Of a stretch of 64,000 bases of DNA, positions 57,591-64,000 are shown in pieces (within the stretch, counting starts at the first letter, position 1; each line of letters opens with the position of its first letter). Source of the DNA: Mesostigma viride. Lineage: Eukaryota; Streptophyta; Mesostigmatophyceae; Mesostigmatales; Mesostigmataceae. The DNA is taken from assembly GCA_009746045.1 (NCBI GenBank), contig RPFO01000102.1:62001-126000 (forward strand), given 5' to 3'. The translations under genes and the position numbers were made by a program. Under the pieces are notes generated by a model that did not search any database, was not told where the DNA came from, and was given only the letters and a program-made list of their open reading frames with translations.

Positions 57591-60083
57591 TCATATGATT
57601 CCTGGACCTGCTGAATAAATTTTCCACCTCAGCTCTAGGCCCACAAATGAGTTGGTCATCTCCATGCCACACAAAGAACAGCAGTCCAGAGGGGGTGGGT
57701 ACAACAAAAAAGCATGGGTCCAGGTCATCATACGTGGCCTTGAGCTTTTTGAATACTTCCTCTGCTGAGTCTCTGAAAATTTTGGGGCACTGACAAGCCC
57801 TTCCACCCCAATGTTGATGATAAGGTGGGGCTCATCAATGTAAGGTTTCCACACAGCTGGGGTGTCTACCACGTACACCTTCCCTTTCCACACAGATTCA
57901 GCCTTTTCTGGGTCCCCCCTGAGGAAGGCCCTTTTAATATCAGTGGCTTTGCAGACATAGTCTTGGCCTGCATTGAGGTTGTGGAGGAATAGGGAGAGCA
58001 TGATCCTGAGTGAGGTTTGTTGCAGCCCAGGTGTGTAGGTTTCCCCTTTTGGCAGTGTGGATGTCCCCTTTAATTCTGTGACACATGGTCTGGCATGGAA
58101 GATTGGGGAGCCCACTTTTTGTGGTTTTTGTTTGAGAACAAATTTTAATCTGAGCTTTTTGGCTCCCTCTGGCACGTCCCATGAAGGGGTGACAGGAGGT
58201 TTGTATTGAGGGTTTTTGGGGTTGGGCAGGACCCATTCCTGCCTGGCTTGGTGGACAATGGCCATCAGCCACTTGGTAAACCCTTTTTGTGTTTTGCATT
58301 CTTGTATGACGTGGGAGATTTGGTGGGGTGAGTGCATGGCTATGTCCCACTTACCCAGCCCAAAGGCTGAGGGATGGAGGAACTGGCTGTGCACTAACTT
58401 GTCCAGATCAGGGATCTCCCCTGGTGCATACTGAGTGTTGACTGCCTTGATGACAGCATCCATACCAGGGACAATACTGGAGAGAGGGATTTTAAAGTGG
58501 TCCAGAGGAACTGCACCCACCCCTGTGACACTGAGCTCATTAGCTGAGATAAGCACCCCAGGATAGGATACAAAAGGTTCCCCCAACAAGGTGTTACCAG
58601 AGTACCCCTCCACCACCTGGAAGGGTGTCTGAATACCAAGTATAGGGAGCATCACCTGTCCCACTACATCCAGTGAGCTTTGGCCTGAGAAATCCTGCAC
58701 CCGTGCCCAAAATGAAGGTGCAATCTCAAGACCAGGGATGGCTTGTGCACTGATCACACTGACCTGTGCCTGAGTGTCTATTGCCAGGGTCCAGGGGTCC
58801 TGACTAGTGCACACAGCTGAGACTTTTGCCAACCCTTCGGCCACAGCAGCTTGTTGCTTATGTGACCTGTGTAATGCTTGCAAGGCGACTGCCAATCTTG
58901 ACCTCAGAGCGGGAGGGTTGGCAGACAATTTGGTGCCTTGGGGCTGAGCTAATGCTTCCAACCCAGCTACCTCGTGCCTGGTTAAGCAATCCCCAGGTTG
59001 TGAAGTGGGCCTGGCTTCACTGAGGGTGGAAGGGTTCACAGAGGGTGCTGTGGTGCTGTCAACAGCAGTAATTGGTGGCTCAGGGCTACTGCTGGGCATG
59101 CTGGAGTTGCCAGATAGAAGTAGTGAGTCCATGCTTAAAGACTCTTCCCCAGGCACGTCTGCCATGGGAGAATAATACTTCTTAATTCTATGACAGCTCA
59201 CCCTGTGACGCTTCCCATTGATATTGTGCTTGACCTCCACGGTCTTGCTGTTTTTGGTAAATCCACGGATGGTAACTGGACCTAGCCAAGTTCCAACCTT
59301 ACCAAAGCTGTTTTCCTTGTAATAGAGAACTTGATCACCTTTTTGGAATACTGGCCTGGGATGGGTTTTATCTTTTTCTGCCAGTTTTGCTGAGGTTTGT
59401 GCACGTGCAGTGTTGTACAGTGCTATCACCTCTGGGGGATATACACCTGCCTGCAGGCCTGCTGGGATTACTTCACCCCACTTGGCATGCAAGACAGGTC
59501 TCATGTTTAGGGTTGTGCACATTTCATGACACCAGAGTGCCCTGTCACAATAGACCCCTGAAGTAGCATCCTTGGAAGGATTTTTGGCTAGTAGGGTTTT
59601 GACAGATCTGATGGTTCTTTCAATGACCCCCTGACCCTCATGATCTTCCAGCCCAGCAATCTCTATTGCTTCACACCCTTCCAGGTCAGTCAGACAAGAA
59701 AATTGTTGATCAAGCAAAATTCTGTCAACTGGGTAGAATCTGGGTAAAGCAATCATGAGTGCAACACGTAGCTGCCCTGCAGACATGCCAGGTAGGGGTT
59801 CCATTACTGTGAACCTGGACCATGAATCTTTTAGGATCAGGTAGGGTTGGACATCTTTGTTGATGTGCATCACATCCCCCACTATCATGCCTCTAGTGGT
59901 GGAAGGAGTTGCAGTATGCCATTTTTTAGGTTTGGGGCTGTTAAACTGACATTCTTGACAGTGTTGTCTAGCCAGTTTTACTGCATTCCTGAGTTGTTTT
60001 CCCATGCTACTACCCCCCAGCCGTCTGGCCAGTTCCTCAGCCACTGTTTCATGACCCATGGCTAGGCAGCAGCTGATGAGCAA
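57591..60083 (-). CDS. Copia-like element 1 polyprotein: integrase - protease - RT
   Basis: An 830-codon minus-strand frame. The integrase has a zinc-binding region (H11, C42, C45) and D70, D125 and E155 (GDVMHINKD, LLDQQFS, GVIERT). A chromodomain-like tail ends in HRIKKYY. Near 58,750-58,790 follows a retropepsin-like segment, LAIDTQAQVSVIS, with GNTLLGEPFVSYPG later; DTQA replaces the usual DTGA. The RT begins with KLRLKFVLKQK and has KATDIKRAFLRGDP. Near 57,790 the frame shifts by one base. The catalytic box WHGDDQLICG and the preceding GLLFFV are in the other frame (about 57,640-57,690). Canonical copia order is protease-integrase-RT-RNase H, so the protease position is unusual. The element is probably inactive. 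Confidence 0.8.
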   Translation of the reverse strand: MLISCCLAMGHETVAEELARRLGGSSMGKQLRNAVKLARQHCQECQFNSPKPKKWHTATPSTTRGMIVGDVMHINKDVQPYLILKDSWSRFTVMEPLPGMSAGQLRVALMIALPRFYPVDRILLDQQFSCLTDLEGCEAIEIAGLEDHEGQGVIERTIRSVKTLLAKNPSKDATSGVYCDRALWCHEMCTTLNMRPVLHAKWGEVIPAGLQAGVYPPEVIALYNTARAQTSAKLAEKDKTHPRPVFQKGDQVLYYKENSFGKVGTWLGPVTIRGFTKNSKTVEVKHNINGKRHRVSCHRIKKYYSPMADVPGEESLSMDSLLLSGNSSMPSSSPEPPITAVDSTTAPSVNPSTLSEARPTSQPGDCLTRHEVAGLEALAQPQGTKLSANPPALRSRLAVALQALHRSHKQQAAVAEGLAKVSAVCTSQDPWTLAIDTQAQVSVISAQAIPGLEIAPSFWARVQDFSGQSSLDVVGQVMLPILGIQTPFQVVEGYSGNTLLGEPFVSYPGVLISANELSVTGVGAVPLDHFKIPLSSIVPGMDAVIKAVNTQYAPGEIPDLDKLVHSQFLHPSAFGLGKWDIAMHSPHQISHVIQECKTQKGFTKWLMAIVHQARQEWVLPNPKNPQYKPPVTPSWDVPEGAKKLRLKFVLKQKPQKVGSPIFHARPCVTELKGTSTLPKGETYTPGLQQTSLRIMLSLFLHNLNAGQDYVCKATDIKRAFLRGDPEKAESVWKGKVYVVDTPAVWKPYIDEPHLIINIGVEGLVSAPKFSETQQRKYSKSSRPRMMTWTHAFLLYPPPLDCCSLCGMEMTNSFVGLELRWKIYSAGPGII

Positions 60084-60540
60084 GCTCCTTGATATCTATG
60101 GAGTTGTCAACAGTGGGGGTTAGTGCTTTTATGTAAGGTTCCAGTACAGGGTGTTGGGAGGACAGTAAGGTTGCTGCCTCAAAATCAATTATGCCCTGGC
60201 TGCCATCCCCAATGGTAATGAGATCATCATCCTCAGAGTAAGCAAGGTGAGAGAACTCACATTGATTTGGGTAGCGAGGCCTGTTGCAACGGCTGCCTGG
60301 AGCTGGCCAGGTTGTGCCTCGTGTAGTGGCAGCCTGGGCAGAGATCCACATTGTTGACCAGTGTAGGGTTGTGGTTGCACTGGTTGCGGCTGTGCCCCGT
60401 CTGGAAGCACCTCAGGCACCTGACCCTTCCAGGGTTGCCAGGTTGCCTATTGTTGTTGTTGTTGTTGTTGTTGTTGCCCTGTTGGGGCCGGTTGTTGTTG
60501 TTGTTATTGCCCTGTGAGGGCCTGTTGTTGGTATTGTTAT
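60049..60540 (-). pseudogene. Copia-like element 1, gag C-terminus with zinc knuckle and pol start
   Basis: Minus-strand frame with poly-Asn tracts encoded by (CAA/AAC)n, then VRCLRCFQTGHSRNQC, a perfect CX2CX4HX4C zinc knuckle. A second CPGCHYTRH motif follows (about 60,400-60,320). This frame stops near 60,255. A different frame continues as FSHLAYSEDDDLITIGDGSQ and overlaps the start of the integrase frame in yet another register at 60,070. The shifts could be decay or, at the gag-pol junction, a translational frameshift; I cannot tell. Confidence 0.7.
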
Positions 60541-60588
60541 TGTTAATTAATTAATCGCAGCTTTTCTTGTTTGTTCATTGTATTGATT

Positions 60589-60870
60589 GAGAGGACAGTA
60601 TCTTTGCTGCCTCAAAACCCACCATGGTTTGGTAGCATTTTCGTTTGTTTGCTTGTAATGAGAGGACAGAAGCTGTGCTGCCTCAACACCAACCATGGTT
60701 TGGTAACAGTTTCGTTTGTTTGTTTGCAGTGAGAGGACAGCATCTGTGCTGCCTCAACACCAACCATGGTTTGGTAACAGTTTCGTTTGTTTGCTTGTAA
60801 TGAGAGGACAGCATCTGTGCTGCCTCAACACCAACCATGGTTTGGTAACAGTTTTGTTTGTTTGTTTGTT
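60589..60870. repeat. 71-bp tandem repeat, four copies
   Basis: Copies start GAGAGGACAG at about 60,589, 60,660, 60,730 and 60,801. Each contains TGTGCTGCCTCAACACCAAC (with variants) and a GTTTGTTTG stretch. The array lies upstream of gag on the minus strand, in the leader of the copia-like element. A diverged GAGGACAG...GCTGCCTC copy also occurs inside the coding part near 60,160. Confidence 0.8.
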
Positions 60871-61892
60871 TTCTGTTAGTGTTTCTTGTTATTGCCTCCC
60901 GGTGCTGCTTGAGCGTTAGCACCAGCCATGTCTTTACCCGCAAGTACATGCGTTTGGTAATGGCTTCTGCCACTACTGCATGCGTTATTGATTATGTGCG
61001 GCGGCTGGGCAAGCTCCATGTCTAGGGAGTTGACAGCAGTGGGTTTGATTAAGGGCCCTCAGCCCTGACATAGAGAGGATCAACAGTCTCCCTAGAGGGT
61101 AGAGGCTGTGCTGCCAAGAAAGCAACAATACCCTTACACTCATCCCAAATAAAATGGGGAGATCTGCGTTCAAAAGACATGACATTCATTCAGATAAGTC
61201 ACGTTGGGGTGGACGGAGATACTTGTCTCGTTTGCATATGCCGTCCAGCCCAGGCCGCCCACCGCCGGCGATGGGGATAGGCCAGGAGTGCTTTTATCAC
61301 ATAACAGCTGGAGCGTTTCTATGCTCCTCATGCTGCAGCGATAGCTTTCTGTTTGGTTATGATATGTTGAAAAGATAGCCACCGCTCTTGAGCATTATAT
61401 CAGAGCATGCATGAGGAAAGAAAGCAACGGACTTGCTTACGCTGGAAGCCCCAGGGGCCGGCGCGGGGCCGGTGCCTCCTGGGGGGTTGTTTTCCTGCCG
61501 CATTGCCGCCGCCATGGCTGCTCCAGCAGTGGGTGCTGCTGTCGCAGCCGCCGGGGAAGAGGGTTGGTCGGTGCCCCGTAGGGGAACCGGCTCCGCCACC
61601 GGCTGGCGCACAGGGGAGGGGGGTTGTTCGGACTGCCTCGCGGCAGCCGGACCCTCCACCTGGCTGGTATTGTCATGGTTGTTCTTTTGTTTTCTTTTTC
61701 TTTGTCTTCTTTTTGTTTTGTTGTTATTGCATGCAGGCGCACCGACATCAGCCGGTGCCCTGTTGTCTGGCGGACGACGCTGATCATCATCGTCGTCCCC
61801 AAGATATAGTTTCTTTTTTTTTCTTTTTTTTTTTTTTTTTTTCCAGTGCCGGTTTGAACCGTTGTTGAGTTTGATGTTGCTGAAGAGCGTTT
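60871..61892. other. Copia-like element 1, presumed leader/gag region without clear protein
   Basis: Between the tandem repeat and the right inverted repeat. A GC-rich patch at 61,440-61,660 has frames in several registers, rich in Ala, Pro and Gly, none convincing. A T run of about 20 bases with interruptions lies at 61,812-61,841. Gag N-terminal sequence would be expected here but was not recognised. Confidence 0.35.
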
Positions 61893-61902
61893 ATAAAATT
61901 CA

Positions 61903-62597
61903 AGTTAGGAAATGAGAAATGAACGACGTGGTATATTGCTTGAGAACACGGTGTGCTGAGAGCAATGAATTGCTTGGTTCATTAGAAAATAGGTTTACCC
62001 TTTATCAACGTTCCTCTCACCGGCTGCGCCGCCAGTGACCGTTGGGTGCACACCGTTGGCCCGAGGCCGCACGATGACAGGTAGCAGTCTAGTCACTGCA
62101 TCGTGTGATCACAGATCAATGCACGCTGCAGTACGGTCCCTATCTAGGATACTCTAGTACCGTCCAATGACAGGACACTACGTATACTGGGTACTGACAT
62201 CTGTCACGTACCCCAGTACCCAAAGTACCTATCTAGGGAAACGTATGCGACTCGACTAGCATTCCTATCTGCATAGCCCACGTGGTATTTATATTCACAT
62301 ACCAACGTAGGTTTACAAGGCTTATTCATACGTTGTATTCACAATGCCTTTGAGACTTAGTCTACAGCAAAGCATGGAGACTAACTGTCAGCCTTGACCG
62401 CTGGTTGGCCCACAATGTTTCCTTGACCGGTGGGGCTCGCGCCCCCCCCCGCCGCTTCACCCCGAGACGGCCGCCCGCCTCGGGGGTGCCGGACCCCCGC
62501 CGCCGCCAGCGCCCCCCTTCTCGGCCGCAGACTACCAAGTCCCCGCCTTGCAGGAGGGCTGCCTTGCCACCAACGACGTCGTCCACCCCTTCACTTT
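61903..62597. repeat. Right inverted repeat with third LTR-like unit
   Basis: The 484-bp unit (61,903-62,386) lacks two bases present in the other two units (near 62,325). It is followed by 210 bp of GC-rich sequence (62,387-62,597) that is the reverse complement of 55,960-56,171. The inner edge ATAAAATTCAAG is also mirrored at 56,655-56,666. Confidence 0.8.
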
Positions 62598-63010
62598 GAA
62601 GGAATAGGACGGCGCCCTTGCTCGCCTGCGGTATGATGCGGCGGTCGGTGCATGCCGACCACCTTTCTGCTGAGCTGCTGAAGACCTCTGGTCCGGCGGT
62701 TAGGGATCAGACTTCTGCTGGCGTTCTGCAACCGTGTCCTGCTCTCTGACGAGCCTCCGCCTGCTGAGTGGCAGACGGCCATCCGCGTCATGCTGTACTT
62801 AAGAAGGGCTCTGCTGCTGACCCCCGTAACTACCGGGGTGTCTGCCTCCAGAGCGCCGCGCTGAAGGTCTTCATGCGCATGATGCTGCACAGGCTCCGCG
62901 CCGCGCTGGACCCACACCTGGGTGAGTCTCAGATGGGTTTCCGTCGTGGTCGTAACACTGTCATGGCTGTGATTGTCGCGCGCTGGTTGATGGAGGAGGT
63001 GCTACTATAG
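62598..63010 (+). pseudogene. LINE RT N-terminal fragment (continuation of 54,430-55,366)
   Basis: Plus-strand frames give HADHLSAELLKTSGPAVRD, then EPPPAEWQTAIRVMLY. Next comes KGSAADPRNYRGVCLQSAAL with KVFMRMMLHRLRAAL and MGFRRGRNTVMAVIVAR. These are consecutive N-terminal motifs of a LINE reverse transcriptase. The piece breaks off at about 63,010, before the catalytic YADD region. Confidence 0.75.
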
Positions 63011-63037
63011 GATGATAGGTCATACTGACTGATTGAC

Positions 63038-64000
63038 GAAAATGGCTGACGGCGGTATGGCTGACGGCGGAGTTAATTCAGATCTTTTGCGTCTGAGCCC
63101 CAAATTCGGTCAGACCACTTGCATTCGATGCGCCTTTTTGAGACGCACACGCCAGTATAATCGGTTACGGCTGAAACGCAGTATTGCCAAAGTTACGCAC
63201 GTGACAAGCAGCTATGACGACCCCAAAAGCAAAACGGGGTTTGGAAAAGGAGCTTGCCGGCTCCCAGCCCAACCCACTCGCCATCGTCCTGGCCCAGCCT
63301 TCTGGGCTCGCCAATCCATCGCCAGCAAACCCATCGCCAAGCGCTTCGCCTGAACCCAAGAAACCAATTGCCACAACCACAAATGGCGACAGTGCATGGC
63401 TACCCGATTACGACCGCTTTTCTTTTCAGCACTGCATGGCTGCAGCTTACCACAGAAGAATGCGCCTAAATAGTGCGTTACTTAGCACAGGAACGCAAGC
63501 TCCATGGGGCCACAGGCGGGCCAATCCCCGATGGGAACCTGGAGAGGTTCTTTAACAGGGGAGACCACCGCCTCGCTATCCTGTGCAGCTTCTTCCAGCT
63601 ACCCCTGGACAAAATCGCCGCCAACATCCGCGCCCCAACCCATGCAGCCTGCGCAGCCGACAGCCACATCGGCTTCCTCCCTCTGCAAGGATGACATCCG
63701 AGCAGTGCTGGCCGGAGGAGCACGTGACCTGGCCGTTGGCCGCGAAGCTGACCTCGCTGAACATGACACTCAACACGGTGGAGGCCCGGGTCTCCATGCA
63801 TGTGGAAACCAAGGTCGTCCACAAGCTCCAACCCCAGTTAACGGCGCTGCACACCGCGGCACAGGCATCTGAGACGCACGCTGACTTGTCTCTCGCCTCA
63901 ACAAGGTGGAGGGCAAGTGCGGCGTGCTCATGAAGAAGCTTGAAGCCATCACCGCCCACACCGAGGCCCTTGCCTCACAGGTCCCAAAGATAGCGGAGCA
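63038..64000 (+). mobile_element. LINE family B 5' end and ORF1, cut by window end
   Basis: Starts with tandem ATGGCTGACGGCGG units (63,041 and 63,056). ORF1 ATG is at 63,214 (MTTPKAKRGLEKEL, similar to the copy at 18,421). Later parts in shifted frames include DHRLAILCSFFQLPLDKIAANI and the coiled-coil-like LNTVEARVSMHVETKVV. It closely resembles the ORF1-only copy at 18.2-19.7 kb. Whether an RT follows is not visible. Confidence 0.7.

Larger units (their letters stand above)
55367..62597 (-). mobile_element. Copia-like retroelement 1 flanked by large inverted repeats
   Basis: A minus-strand copia-type coding region (60,540-56,738) lies between inverted repeats of about 705 bp (55,960-56,667 and 61,893-62,597). 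Each repeat contains a 484-486-bp unit bounded by AGTTAG and CTAACT: 56,172-56,657 and 61,903-62,386. A third unit at 55,367-55,852 is in the same orientation as the 62-kb one, so it could be its partner LTR. The units do not have TG/CA ends. The whole block interrupts a LINE. It could be a DIRS-like arrangement or a rearranged LTR element. Confidence 0.65.

Noticed and set aside
60440-60545. A GTT-repeat frame of Leu or Val runs on the plus strand
   Set aside because: On the minus strand the repeat encodes poly-Asn leading into the gag zinc knuckle, which is the better supported reading.

Overview
This is nuclear DNA from a repeat-rich eukaryote with intron-containing genes. Two host genes can be followed exon by exon through GT-AG introns with matching phases, and most of the rest is a nested pile of transposable elements. 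Coding exons are GC-rich with CTGCAG-type acceptors. There are no operons, no prokaryotic-style genes, no tRNA or rRNA that I could support, and no CRISPR array. A green alga or another protist would fit, but that is inference; the sequence does not name the organism.

Host genes. (1) Plus strand 3,067-11,177: nine exons giving about 760 residues, with a PARP-type ADP-ribosyltransferase domain, a RING-H2 finger and a Deltex C-terminal (DTC) domain in one chain. The PARP H-Y-E triad and the DTC His/Glu pair are both present. (2) Minus strand 49,490-42,691: four exons giving about 1,069 residues, a SOL/calpain-15-like cysteine protease with a GRF zinc finger ahead of the catalytic cysteine and three UIM-like helices near the C-terminus. 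One gene looks like a writer of ADP-ribose/ubiquitin marks, the other like a protease able to read ubiquitin and perhaps nucleic acid. That they act together is only a hypothesis, because 31 kb of transposons separates them.

Mobile elements, left to right. A LINE with YADD-type reverse transcriptase (family A) lies at 11.6-13.5 kb. An inverted duplication of a LINE with an R2-like endonuclease domain (family C) lies at 15.5-17.4 kb. A degraded copia-like RT-RNase H (17.8-20.5 kb) is split by an ORF1-only LINE (family B). A mosaic of LINE-A 3' ends and a Penelope-like fragment fills 20.5-25 kb. Two copies of a 1.7-kb piggyBac-like non-autonomous transposon sit at 26.0-27.7 and 34.3-36.0 kb in opposite orientation. 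Between them are a LINE-A piece, a 1.5-kb hAT-like element, a second ORF1-only LINE and a longer LINE-A. A hAT transposase relic is at 36.4-37.1 kb. A 3.9-kb TTAA-flanked transposon (37.7-41.6 kb), itself carrying a second hAT-like element, interrupts another LINE-A.

Right of the calpain gene are a Penelope-like RT (50.2-51.7 kb), LINE-B and LINE-A 3' ends (51.7-54.0 kb), and a LINE (54.4-63.0 kb) split by a 7.2-kb copia-like element. That element has an unusual domain order (integrase, protease, RT, RNase H) and is flanked by roughly 700-bp inverted repeats. The window closes in the ORF1 of another LINE-B.

Limits: exon boundaries were placed by eye from splice signals and phase. Family names rest on motif recognition, not on database searches.
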